29,972 nt of DNA, taken from positions 1 to 29,972 of IMG/VR virus record IMGVR_UViG_3300049491_000169; one strand, 5' to 3'. This DNA comes from a virus. The position numbers and the translations under genes were made by a program. Below, piece after piece: positions 8,373 through 16,159 of this stretch. Below the pieces are notes generated by a model. That model had not been told where the DNA came from, ran no database searches, and was given only the letters and a program-made list of their open reading frames with translations. How positions within the stretch are numbered: position 1 is the stretch's first letter; every line of letters begins with the position of its first letter.

Positions 8373-10970
8373 CTACTCCCTTCGGGTCATCGCGAGTTCC
8401 ACCGTCAGGTTATCGGCATCCGTCGGGGGAATGTCCACCGTCATGACGTACCCGATTCCACAGGAGAGCTCGGGCCATGAGATCGGGACGCCGCCCGTGC
8501 CGTAGAGCAGGTGATCAGCGGGCTGCGCTGCTCCCCCGGCGACCTCTGCGATCGCGCGCTTGAGCATCCCATCGACGGTGAGCACGGTGTTGGCCGGCAG
8601 GTAGCTGATGATGAACTCGGAGCAGAACTCGAGCGGGTCCACCACGTCCACGTCGTAGTTGAACGGGTTCGGGTGGAAGCGCACGCGCACCTGCCGCACC
8701 TCGTCGGCCAGCGTGATGAGCTTGATCGTCGGCACAGTGCTCGACCACGACGAGACCTGATCGCGGGGGATCGCGGAGTAGTAGCGCGTCCATACGGTCG
8801 GCGACGCCACGCAGTCGAGGTCAATGATCGGCGGTCGAGGCGCGAGGGCGATCGGCGGGCAATCGGGGTCGAACAGTGGGTCGACTGGGATTGTGACCGG
8901 AGCCGCGTCCGTGAAGCCGGCAGTCAGTGGCGTGCCGAGGTCGATGTCGTGACTGTTCGCGAAGGCCCACGGGGTTGCCGCGGCGAAGAGCATCTCCACC
9001 TGATACATCGCGCCGAACTCGAGCGAGAAGCGGCCCGTGATCTTCGGCCCATCGATGCACACCACGTCGTGGTAGCGGCGCTGGTAGATGTCGAGGCAGT
9101 CGTCGACGTCTACCGACGTGAACTGGGTGACCTCAAGCTGTACGGGCTCGATGTTGCCCGTCTCGGCGGTGATGAATGGGCGCCAATCAGAGTCAGGGCG
9201 CATTGTGGCGGCAGCCCCCGTCCAGCGCATGCGTGATGCCGAGGCGTTGATCGGGCCAAGCCATGAGATCGCATAGTCTGTGGCTGGTGCGTGGCTGCCG
9301 TCAAAGTAGTCGCGCACGAACGTGCCGCTCTCGTCGAGAACGCCATCGATGTCGAAGGTGCCCTCGCCGACGATGACGATGCGCACGTTGCGGCCGAAGC
9401 CCGACGACAGGGAGTAGCGCTGCCACTCTGGGGTCAGCGCGATCGAGAGGGACGCGAGCACGCTGTCGTCGTTCACCGAGCGAAGCTGCAGCGATACGTC
9501 GGCACCGTCAGCCGAGCGGAGATACGGGGTCAGCGTGTTCGGGCCAGCGATGGCGTTCGTCTCGCCGGAGCGGAGCTCGACTGCACCCCGCGCGCCGTCC
9601 TGCTCGCGCGAGATCGAGTACGGAGTGCCGTCGAGGAAGTAGTAGCTCTTCGCGCCGACCGGAGCCATGTCGCCAACGATGAATCCGCCGAGAGTCGCGC
9701 CGCTCTCGATCAGGATGGCGTCGACGCGGAGCTCCTCGTCCCCAGCGCTGGTGAAGCGGATGATGTAGTTCTCGCCGAGGTTGGGCGTGGTGAAGCTCTT
9801 GCGGTTCCACGCGGAGCCGAAGCCCGTCAGAACCTCAGTGTCGACGAGTGCGCCAGTGTTGTCCGTGACCGTGACCGTGACGTCGGCAGTGCGCGCAGCC
9901 ACGTAGATCGACGCTGTGGCCTCACCTCTGGGGATAGGGCCGAGCGTGGAGACTTCCACCCACATGTCCGCTCCCGTGCCGTCAGGCGTGGCGAGGCCGA
10001 CGCGCGTGCCCGTTGGAGCGGTGCCGTCAGCTACAGACTCAAAGCTCAGGGCGTTGGTGCGCCAGTTCGCGAGCGCCGGGTCGCCGGAGAACGATGGGTC
10101 GGCCACCCAGTTCGTGCGCACGGTGGGCGGGGACGCCTCTGCCACGCGCCCGAACGCGCCGTCATCGAATCCGCCAGTCGCGACGCGCGAAAGGGTGCCG
10201 GTCGGCGCCTCCCACCACGAGGTGTCCACGGTAAAGCTCGAGTTGCGCGCGAAGTTGGTGCGCTGCAGAACGACAGGGCCGGACTGCTCGAGCACTGTGG
10301 AGCTATCGAGAGCGAGCGCCCCCCACAGCACGCTCGCTCCGTCGACGGCTGGCAGCACCCATTCCACTGATGCCGGGCCGTCCTGCTGAATGAACCTGTG
10401 GATGATCGGCGACGTCGATGGCGACAGTGAGCCAAACGAGAATGAGCCGAGCAGGGGAATCTCACTGTTGACCGCGTGGGGGTCGACCTGTGGCTCCGCG
10501 GCGAAGTAGCAGAAGTCGGCGCCGCCACACGTCGCACCGTGAGTGCCACACGCCTCGGGGTTGACCGCGCCGCGCAGCCACGTCAGGCCGCTCTCGAGCG
10601 CAAGCTGGTCATGGGCAATCAGGAGGGCCACGACGCGGATCTCTCGCGTGCCGTGGCGCACCTGCCCGATTGCGCCTCCGTCGAGGATGCTCTGCGACAC
10701 ATTCGCGGAACGTGTCGAGTCCCCTACACCCTCGACGGAGATTGGGTACACGCCGTAGAAGCGCGTGGTCGGAAGGTCGGAGACGTCCACCCATGGAGCG
10801 TCGTCGACGAGGGGCGATTCGTACTCAGCGTCGCCGAGCGCGAGGTGTAGGTCATCCCCCCCCCAGATATTCTTGAGCGGAAAGTTCGGAAGCTGGTGCT
10901 TGACGTAGGCCGCGGCGCGCGCGGCGTTGACAATCTCCCCGCCTCCAAGCTGCAGGTATCCCTCCCACAT
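8373..10970 (-). CDS. Dit-like minor tail protein with inserted carbohydrate-binding-like modules, 865 aa
   Basis: The position directly after the tape measure gene and the two-part structure suggest a distal tail (Dit) protein. Residues 1-200 form an N-terminal beta-rich part (MWEGYLQLGGGEIVNAARAA..YVKHQLPNF). Residues about 595-865 contain LEVTQFTSVDVDDCLDIYQRR, ITGRFSLEFGAMYQVEMLFA and ATPWAFANSHDIDLGTPL. Between them, from about 235 to 595, are modules opening RTNFARNSSF and RTNWVADPSF. Two DG-containing ends, YYFLDGTPYSIS and DYFDGSHAPATDYAISW, close them. This resembles carbohydrate-binding-module insertions in evolved Dit proteins. A Cys cluster lies at 141-154. It starts TAG-CTC-ATG after the tape measure stop, which suggests coupling. 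Confidence 0.65.
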   Translation of the reverse strand: MWEGYLQLGGGEIVNAARAAAYVKHQLPNFPLKNIWGGDDLHLALGDAEYESPLVDDAPWVDVSDLPTTRFYGVYPISVEGVGDSTRSANVSQSILDGGAIGQVRHGTREIRVVALLIAHDQLALESGLTWLRGAVNPEACGTHGATCGGADFCYFAAEPQVDPHAVNSEIPLLGSFSFGSLSPSTSPIIHRFIQQDGPASVEWVLPAVDGASVLWGALALDSSTVLEQSGPVVLQRTNFARNSSFTVDTSWWEAPTGTLSRVATGGFDDGAFGRVAEASPPTVRTNWVADPSFSGDPALANWRTNALSFESVADGTAPTGTRVGLATPDGTGADMWVEVSTLGPIPRGEATASIYVAARTADVTVTVTDNTGALVDTEVLTGFGSAWNRKSFTTPNLGENYIIRFTSAGDEELRVDAILIESGATLGGFIVGDMAPVGAKSYYFLDGTPYSISREQDGARGAVELRSGETNAIAGPNTLTPYLRSADGADVSLQLRSVNDDSVLASLSIALTPEWQRYSLSSGFGRNVRIVIVGEGTFDIDGVLDESGTFVRDYFDGSHAPATDYAISWLGPINASASRMRWTGAAATMRPDSDWRPFITAETGNIEPVQLEVTQFTSVDVDDCLDIYQRRYHDVVCIDGPKITGRFSLEFGAMYQVEMLFAAATPWAFANSHDIDLGTPLTAGFTDAAPVTIPVDPLFDPDCPPIALAPRPPIIDLDCVASPTVWTRYYSAIPRDQVSSWSSTVPTIKLITLADEVRQVRVRFHPNPFNYDVDVVDPLEFCSEFIISYLPANTVLTVDGMLKRAIAEVAGGAAQPADHLLYGTGGVPISWPELSCGIGYVMTVDIPPTDADNLTVELAMTRRE

Positions 10971-10973
10971 GAG

Positions 10974-13697
10974 CTACACCCCTCCGTCTGCGAGTTCGTC
11001 AATGACCATGCTTGCGACAATAGCGGGGTCCGACGCCGGCGTGACGATCGTGATGGCCCCCGCCTCGATGGTCGTGGTCTTGCCGTCGCCGTTTCCGCTC
11101 GACTTGCCCTGAGCGAACTCGGCCAGCGGGCGAACGGCTGGGTTGACCTGAGACAGTGGGCGATCGAGCGGTACGACAGCCTCGCGACCCGCCTCGCCGA
11201 TCTGGGCGAACATGGGGCCACTGGTGAGGTATCCCGATGCAAGTCGCGGGATGCGGAGGTCGACATCGAATCCGAGCGCCCCGCCCGAGATCGCGCGAAC
11301 CGTCTGGCCGAGATTGTCGAGCGCCTTGAAGAGCCCATTGAGCGTGTCAATGAGGAAGTTGACGGCGAGCTTGAGCGTGGCAACAATGCCATCCCATACT
11401 CCCTGAAAAATGCGGCCGACTCCGCTCCACGCGCGATCCCAGTCTCCAAGGAAAACACCAGCAAGGAAGTCTGCGAGTCCGCCGAACATGACGACCGCCG
11501 CGTCGATGATCGGAAGGAGCCCCTGAGCGAACAGGGTGATGATGTCGATGATCGGCGGGGCCAGAATGCGGATGGTTTCGATCAGTGGGAAGAGGCCGCC
11601 CTGCACGAGGGAGATCATGATCTCGAGAAGCGGTGGGAGAATTGCCGTCGCGATCTGCAGGAACGGCGGGATCAGGGCAAGGATCGAGGGCAGCAAGCCG
11701 ATCAGGGTCTCGACGAACATCTGCGTCACGGGCTGCATCGACAGGAACAGGTCGACGAGCAGGGGCAGGCTCTCCGCGATCAGCGGCGTGAGCGCGGTCG
11801 CGATGTCGAGGAAGGCGGGGGCCAAATCAGCTACTCCGCCAACGAGGGTCGCGATGGCGGGGACGAATCCCTCAAGCACGCCAGCCGCGAGGCCGGCGAT
11901 TCCCTGCAGAACTGGGGCGAGGAGGTCAATCAATGGCGGGAGGACGCTGCCGATGAGCTCGGTCACAACATCGACCACGGGGATAAAGGCTTCCGCGAGG
12001 GTGATCAGGACTGGGACGAGGGTCTCGAATGCCTTCATCAGCGCGCCGGAAACGGCCTTGAAGAGCAGGCCGAGTGACGGGAGAAGTGGCTCGATGACCT
12101 GCCCCACGGACAGGAGGGCGTCTGCGAGCAGGCCGAAGATGTTGAGGTCGCCGAGGGTGCTGAGAATCTCGCCGAGGATTGGCACAAACTCGGTGAGGGT
12201 CGCAAAGAACCCCGCCGTCTTATCGACCGACTCGTCAGTAACAAGCGAGGCGAGCGCCTGCCCGACGGACACGAGGAACGGGAGGATCGCCCCAATGATC
12301 TCCTGCCCGTGCTCGAAGAACTTGAGGATCATCGCACGACCCTCTTCGGACGATGACCAGAGGTTGAAGCTGGCCGCGATGTCGGCGATGGAATCAGAGA
12401 ACGCCTGAGCGAAAGGCAGGCCGATCACGAAGATGTTGCCAATGGCCCCACCGAAGTTGATGAAGGCGTGCCCGAGTGACTCAACGATCGGCTGGAACCC
12501 TGAGAGGAGCGCCTCGAAGTTGCTCAGCCCGAGATCGCTGGTCAGCGCCGCCGAGAGGTCGCCGAAAACTCGACCCACCGAGTCCGCAATGCCGGTAAGC
12601 CCCGTGTTCAACACGGGGAGGAGCGTGTTCGTGAGGTTCTGAATGGGGCCGGCGAGCTCGTCGAAGAGCGCGCCCTGAATCGAGTCCTGAATGAGCGAGA
12701 AGCCAGCGCCAAGTTCCTTGAGGGCGACCGCTGCCCCCCGCGCGCTTGGGGCAACCTTGTCGAGATCTCCGTTCATGCCGCGGAAGGCGGCGATGGTCAC
12801 GCCGACGGCTGTGCCGAGGCCCGTTGCCGCGATTGCGAGAACCGCCAGCGAGGAGCCAGCCACGGAGCCGAGTACCGCGATCTCCTGCCCCGCAGCGGCG
12901 ATGGCCGAGATGATGAGGGTCCACTGCCGGGCATTCGTCGACAGCCCGCGATACCACTCGCGGAGGCCACCATTGGACTTGTCGATCTTGCCATTGTTCT
13001 TGTCGATGGCGCCGGAGAACTCGGTCACGCGCTCGGTGAGTCGGTGGAACTCAAAGTCCCCGACCGCGCCGGATTCCTTCATTTTCTTGAGCGTGGTGTT
13101 CAGTCGCTCGGATGCCGATCCCGCGCTGCCCGTGTACCGCACATACGAGTCGTAGGCGTCCCTGTTGCTGATCGCCTTGTGGAACTCCTCGGTCGACTGG
13201 CGAAGCTTCTCCTGCTGCTCTCGGAAGGCGTTCGCGTTGTTCTCTGCGATCTGCGCTTTTGAGGCCCACTGCTGGATCTGGTCAGAGCCCTCTTTCCACT
13301 GATCGTTGGTGAGCACGTTCTCGTCACGAAGGGCGGCAAGGTCTCCCTGCAGCTTGTCGGATGCCGCGCTAACGCTGCCCATCTGAGCCACGAGGTCGTT
13401 GAACGCAGAGCCGTTCTTGTTGACGAGTAGGCGCGCGAGCTCGGAGCTCAGGCCGCTCAGCTTCGACTTGATCGCCGACTGGAAATCCTTTGAGAAACTG
13501 ATGCCGGCAAACTTGCCGTTCCTGCGCATCTCGTTCGAGACGTACTTGCCCATGGTCGAGAGGGACTTCTGGAACCCAGTGTTGAACTCCTTACCGGCAG
13601 CGAGGCCACCGGTCTTCCCGATTGCCTTGAGTTGAGCGGGGAGGGTCTTGCCGTCGGCGCCGACAACGAAGTCGATGCGACCAATGGTGCGAGCCAT
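10974..13697 (-). CDS. Tape measure protein, 907 aa
   Basis: This is the longest gene of the window, placed right after the tail chaperone pair. The first 250 residues are largely helical and coiled-coil-like. Residues about 260-305 form a long hydrophobic stretch (LIISAIAAAGQEIAVLG, then AVLAIAATGLGTAVGVTIAAF). A long series of amphipathic helices with Leu/Ile/Pro pattern fills 320-780. The C-terminus has SGYLTSGPMFAQIGEAGREA followed by VVPLDRPLS, a signature of actinophage tape measures. The protein sets tail length and may help DNA pass the host membrane. No peptidase motif was seen. At the usual 1.5 angstrom per residue it would suit a tail of about 135 nm. Confidence 0.92.
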   Translation of the reverse strand: MARTIGRIDFVVGADGKTLPAQLKAIGKTGGLAAGKEFNTGFQKSLSTMGKYVSNEMRRNGKFAGISFSKDFQSAIKSKLSGLSSELARLLVNKNGSAFNDLVAQMGSVSAASDKLQGDLAALRDENVLTNDQWKEGSDQIQQWASKAQIAENNANAFREQQEKLRQSTEEFHKAISNRDAYDSYVRYTGSAGSASERLNTTLKKMKESGAVGDFEFHRLTERVTEFSGAIDKNNGKIDKSNGGLREWYRGLSTNARQWTLIISAIAAAGQEIAVLGSVAGSSLAVLAIAATGLGTAVGVTIAAFRGMNGDLDKVAPSARGAAVALKELGAGFSLIQDSIQGALFDELAGPIQNLTNTLLPVLNTGLTGIADSVGRVFGDLSAALTSDLGLSNFEALLSGFQPIVESLGHAFINFGGAIGNIFVIGLPFAQAFSDSIADIAASFNLWSSSEEGRAMILKFFEHGQEIIGAILPFLVSVGQALASLVTDESVDKTAGFFATLTEFVPILGEILSTLGDLNIFGLLADALLSVGQVIEPLLPSLGLLFKAVSGALMKAFETLVPVLITLAEAFIPVVDVVTELIGSVLPPLIDLLAPVLQGIAGLAAGVLEGFVPAIATLVGGVADLAPAFLDIATALTPLIAESLPLLVDLFLSMQPVTQMFVETLIGLLPSILALIPPFLQIATAILPPLLEIMISLVQGGLFPLIETIRILAPPIIDIITLFAQGLLPIIDAAVVMFGGLADFLAGVFLGDWDRAWSGVGRIFQGVWDGIVATLKLAVNFLIDTLNGLFKALDNLGQTVRAISGGALGFDVDLRIPRLASGYLTSGPMFAQIGEAGREAVVPLDRPLSQVNPAVRPLAEFAQGKSSGNGDGKTTTIEAGAITIVTPASDPAIVASMVIDELADGGV

Positions 13698-13716
13698 CAG
13701 CGCGACCCTCCCTTCC

Positions 13717-14336
13717 CTAGATTCCTGCTGCTCTCTTGAACAATGCCATCTCTTCGTCGACGAGCGACTGCGACACTACGGGCTTTCTGCGTTGCCACGG
13801 CAGAGGATCGAGAAGCTCCGCCTGCCACTGTTCAATTTTGTCGCTCTCGATCCGGTCCACCGCCCAGCTATAGACGAGACTTAGGAAGCGGTTCGGGGTG
13901 AGCTTGAGCGGGTTGACCCCTTGCCGGGCGCACGCCCCGTCGATCTCTGCCCACCGGGACGCTGCGAGCGCATGTAGTCGGTAGGCAGTTTGGTAGGGCG
14001 GCCGACCCACTCCTCGAGGTAGCCCTCGATGAACTCCTGCAGGTTCGCCATGCCGAGCGCCGCGGGGTCGTCTTCATTGAGGTTGAGCCGCGCGCGAATA
14101 GCGAGGTAGCTCTTGCGGTCGAGGATGCCCTTGAAGAAGGTCATCAGTCCGGCCATCACGTCGCTCATCTCAGGGTCGCTGCCGCTCGACATGAGGAGGG
14201 CCACCTGCCCCTCGGTTGGGCGATAGCCAGTGTATTCGCCGATGCCGCCGATCGAGAACTCGATGGAGGGGAGAGCGAGTTCTTCGCCTTCCTCCTCCTC
14301 GATCACTTCCCGAGCGGAGATCTTGAAGTCTTTCAT
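13717..14336 (-). CDS. Tail assembly chaperone, long form made by frameshifting (about 206 aa)
   Basis: The second open frame, ending at 13717, is offset -1 (equivalently +2) relative to the first chaperone frame. It lacks a convincing ribosome binding site of its own. It overlaps the first frame between the frame-B stop at 14074-14076 and the frame-A stop at 13881-13883. The slip must happen within this stretch of about 190 nt. The encoded extension contains YRLHALAASRWAEIDGA, LKLTPNRFLSLVYSWAVDRI and a QWQAELLDPLPW end, typical of the G-T part of gpG/gpGT chaperones. The long form would coat the tape measure and recruit the major tail protein. I could not identify a canonical slippery heptamer. 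Confidence 0.75.
13881..14336 (-). CDS. Tail assembly chaperone, short form, 151 aa
   Basis: The ATG at 14336 starts MKDFKISAREVIEEEEGEEL, followed by LPSIEFSIGGIGEYTGYRPT, GQVALLMSSGSDPEMSDVM and FFKGILDRKSYLAIRARLNL. This is the usual profile of an actinophage tail assembly chaperone: an acidic N-terminus, 'something to assess, range over 0-frame' ELVALL-type helix, and FF..L. The last 30 residues after about Q120 are Arg/Ser/Gly-rich (RSTGRAPGKGSTRSSSPRT). They look like read-out of the alternative reading frame, as expected when the functional long form shifts frame upstream. An in-frame upstream extension to 14462 was rejected because it overlaps the preceding gene and the GAACGGAAAGA site favours 14336. 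It lies directly upstream of the tape measure gene. Confidence 0.8.
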   Translation of the reverse strand: MKDFKISAREVIEEEEGEELALPSIEFSIGGIGEYTGYRPTEGQVALLMSSGSDPEMSDVMAGLMTFFKGILDRKSYLAIRARLNLNEDDPAALGMANLQEFIEGYLEEWVGRPTKLPTDYMRSQRPGGQRSTGRAPGKGSTRSSSPRTAS

Positions 14337-14358
14337 CGAGTCTTTCCGTTCTCTGTTG

Positions 14359-14378
14359 GGCGCCCGGGGGTAGGCGCC
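14359..14378 (-). promoter_or_regulatory. GGCGCC hairpin before the tail chaperone gene
   Basis: Two GGCGCC arms enclose an 8-nt loop, about 23 nt upstream of the chaperone ATG, in the 67-nt gap after the gp10-like gene. It may be a weak attenuator or an mRNA stabiliser for the highly used tail genes. Confidence 0.35.
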
Positions 14379-14403
14379 TGAGTCGAGGATACCGCGTAGC
14401 TCG

Positions 14404-14841
14404 TCACTCGCGGAAAGCTTCGTTGACCGCATCGGCGAGCCATGGGTTCGCCGCCTGCCCACGGACCTTGCGTACGTTCCGAGTGAGGTTCGAGCTCAAG
14501 CTCGCCGCACGACTCACGCTATAGGTCACGCTCATCCGAGGAACGATCAGGAACTTCTTGCCCTTTGCCTTCGAGCCCTTGGTCCCCTCGTGCACATACT
14601 CCGCGTGGGGGGCGGTGTTGATCAGCGATGACGAGCCTTCATAGCGCCCGATTCTGCGGAAACCGTTGCGGAGGTGCGAGAACATGAGCTCGCCGCTGCG
14701 CTGCGGGGCGTTGCGAACGGCGATCGTGCGCGCGCGACCCATTCGCGAGTTCACCCAGTTGTTCACGGTCTCGCCGGGGCCGGGGGAGAACAGGCTCTGC
14801 ACGCGAGTGTCAAAGACGATGACGCGAGGTGGGCGTGCCAC
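14404..14841 (-). CDS. HK97 gp10-like head-tail completion / tail protein, 145 aa
   Basis: The GTG start at 14841 shares a base with the TAG of the preceding gene (TAGTG) and has AGCAGGAG 6 nt upstream. The protein starts VARPPRVIVFD. It then has WVNSRMGRARTIAVRNAPQR, SGELMFSHLRNGF, INTAPHAEYVHEGTKGSKAK and KKFLIVPR. The RNAP.RSGEL and APHA.YVHEGT motifs are characteristic of the HK97 gp10 family (PF04883 type). Members of that family act in the neck or tail-completion region. Many basic residues are consistent with a protein at the neck near DNA. A longer reading from 14955 overlaps the upstream gene heavily and was not used. Confidence 0.8.
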   Translation of the reverse strand: MARPPRVIVFDTRVQSLFSPGPGETVNNWVNSRMGRARTIAVRNAPQRSGELMFSHLRNGFRRIGRYEGSSSLINTAPHAEYVHEGTKGSKAKGKKFLIVPRMSVTYSVSRAASLSSNLTRNVRKVRGQAANPWLADAVNEAFRE

Positions 14842-15344
14842 TAGAACTCCTGCTGAATGCGGAAAGTCCACGTACCGCCGACGATGCCACCGAGGGGGCC
14901 GTAGGGGTTGTAGGTGCCGAGCACGTAGTTGCGATCGCCCGTGCCGAGGCAGCACCGAATTGCGCGGTGCATTGCCGCCATGTCAGCAAGCTGATTGCGC
15001 GTCGCAAGCAGATTGTCCTCAACGCTCGGAGGGTTGCCGCTGTCGTCGGCCACCGGGAGACAGCGAACGATCCCAACTTCGACCTCAAAGCCGAGAAGTG
15101 AGATGCAGGTTCCGACAGAATCGGGCTCCGGAAAGCTGTCGCCTGCAGGGTAAGCGTTGAGGAGCTTCACCCAGCCTTGCCCGCAGTCCTCGTCATTGCC
15201 GGCGTCGAAGGCAACCTCGAACCCGGGCATGAGTGCGAGGTAGCTGACAGGGTGAAGGCCGGACTCTTCCAACTCGGCCTCGAGGCACCCCGCGAGCTCG
15301 ATCAGGAGCGGGTAGATCCCAGCGTCCTCTCTAAACTCGGCCAT
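14841..15344 (-). CDS. Head-tail connector / neck protein, 167 aa
   Basis: I place the start at ATG 15344, which overlaps the TAA of the previous gene by one base (TAATG) and has GGAG 8 nt upstream. An extension to 15359 would have no advantage. Residues include MAEFREDAGIYPLLIELAGC, FEVAFDAGNDEDCGQGWVKL, a Cys-containing mid region and a C-terminal YNPYGPLGGIVGGTWTFRIQ. The position between the adaptor and the gp10-like gene, and the mixed alpha/beta profile ending in a strand pair, suit a connector or tail terminator. It has six Cys residues, unusual for a neck protein. The exact neck role cannot be settled from sequence. Confidence 0.6.
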   Translation of the reverse strand: MAEFREDAGIYPLLIELAGCLEAELEESGLHPVSYLALMPGFEVAFDAGNDEDCGQGWVKLLNAYPAGDSFPEPDSVGTCISLLGFEVEVGIVRCLPVADDSGNPPSVEDNLLATRNQLADMAAMHRAIRCCLGTGDRNYVLGTYNPYGPLGGIVGGTWTFRIQQEF

Positions 15345-16090
15345 TACGGTCGGCTCCACACGGTCGAGCGGCCACTGCGCATCGTGTCGATGGACGCGAC
15401 GCGCGCAGTCGAGCGCACCTGATTCGGGTTGTAGTAGCGAACCACGACGTCGACCTCAGTGATCCCGGTGAACCCGTTCTCGAACATGTTGCCCTGAATC
15501 TCGTAGGAGACACCCTGACGCACGACGCTCGTGACACCGTTGGGCAGGCGGCACTTCTTCCCGTTGCAGGCGAGCAGGTATTCCTTGGCGAGCACGCCGG
15601 CCGCGAAGTTCACGGCCACGTCAGCGGAGGCTCCGGCCACGTACTCGACGACGAAGGTGCCGGTCGCCCCCGCGGGCAAGTTCATGTCCTGACACGCCGG
15701 CCATGGTTCGCCATCCTGACGGACGAGACGGTTGCCGTTGTCGAGGCGGTAGGCGGAGGCGGGCACGAGGGTGCCATCGACCTCGACCGAGATGATGTTC
15801 CCGACGGGGCCGGGAAGCGTGACCTCGTTCACGAGGTAGCACCCGCACGAGTTGTACCAGTTGCCGTCGCGGAGGAAGGGCGCGAACGGGAACCCGCTGC
15901 TCCCCTCGCGGCATGGGCGGCGGGACGGGCGGTAGCTGGTGGGGCACGTCTTGATCGCGTGCGCGGTGAGCGACTCGAGCGTCATCCACGCGAAGAGCTC
16001 GGCGCGTTCCTTGACGTCAGGCTCGATGAGGGCGACCTCATCTGGCGCGCCGTAGCACGACCAGTCAGTGGTGCCGGGATTGCAAGTCAT
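15344..16090 (-). CDS. Head-to-tail adaptor-like protein, Cys-rich, 248 aa
   Basis: The first half has ERAELFAWMTLESLTAHAIKTC, a helical stretch typical of head-tail adaptors of the gp6/gp15 type. The second half is beta-rich: VTLPGPVGNIISVEVDGTLV, AYRLDNGNRLVRQDG, then VVEYVAG..VAVNFAAGVLAKEYLLAC. The pattern 'PV..I..V.VDG..V....YRLD....LVR.DG' occurs in virion connector proteins of many actinophages. At least ten Cys residues occur, including SCGCY and CNGKKC, so disulfides or metal binding in the assembled neck are possible. A hairpin terminator-like structure lies just upstream of the start. The order upstream of the connector and gp10-like genes supports the neck role. Confidence 0.65.
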   Translation of the reverse strand: MTCNPGTTDWSCYGAPDEVALIEPDVKERAELFAWMTLESLTAHAIKTCPTSYRPSRRPCREGSSGFPFAPFLRDGNWYNSCGCYLVNEVTLPGPVGNIISVEVDGTLVPASAYRLDNGNRLVRQDGEPWPACQDMNLPAGATGTFVVEYVAGASADVAVNFAAGVLAKEYLLACNGKKCRLPNGVTSVVRQGVSYEIQGNMFENGFTGITEVDVVVRYYNPNQVRSTARVASIDTMRSGRSTVWSRP

Positions 16091-16107
16091 AGCTCATCCT
16101 CTCGCAG

Positions 16108-16140
16108 AAAGGGGGCCGAGGCTATTGCCCCAGCCCCCTC
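16108..16140 (-). terminator. GC-rich hairpin after the candidate major tail gene
   Basis: Read on the minus strand, AGGGGGCTGGGGC, an AATA loop and GCCTCGGCCCCCT form a long stem with a 6-bp all-G/C base, followed by TTTCT. It lies in the 69-nt gap between the candidate major tail gene and the adaptor gene. The short T-run means it may be a weak or partial terminator, or an mRNA 3'-end stabiliser, rather than a full stop. Confidence 0.55.
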
Positions 16141-16159
16141 TCGTGGTTCTGCGTGTCGA

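Noticed and set aside
7129-8505. Long plus-strand open frame (458 codons) opposite the hub-like and Dit-like genes
   Set aside because: His/Arg/Asp-rich low-complexity product with no recognisable domain; it mirrors GC-rich minus-strand codons. The minus-strand genes here have clear motifs and coupling.
13717-14010. Second chaperone frame as a separate gene starting at GTG 14010
   Set aside because: No ribosome site at proper spacing; the frame is open upstream and overlaps the first chaperone, as expected of a frameshift product.
14337-14462. N-terminal extension of the tail chaperone
   Set aside because: It would overlap the gp10-like gene and encodes unrelated low-similarity sequence; the start at 14336 has a purine-rich site and the typical acidic start.
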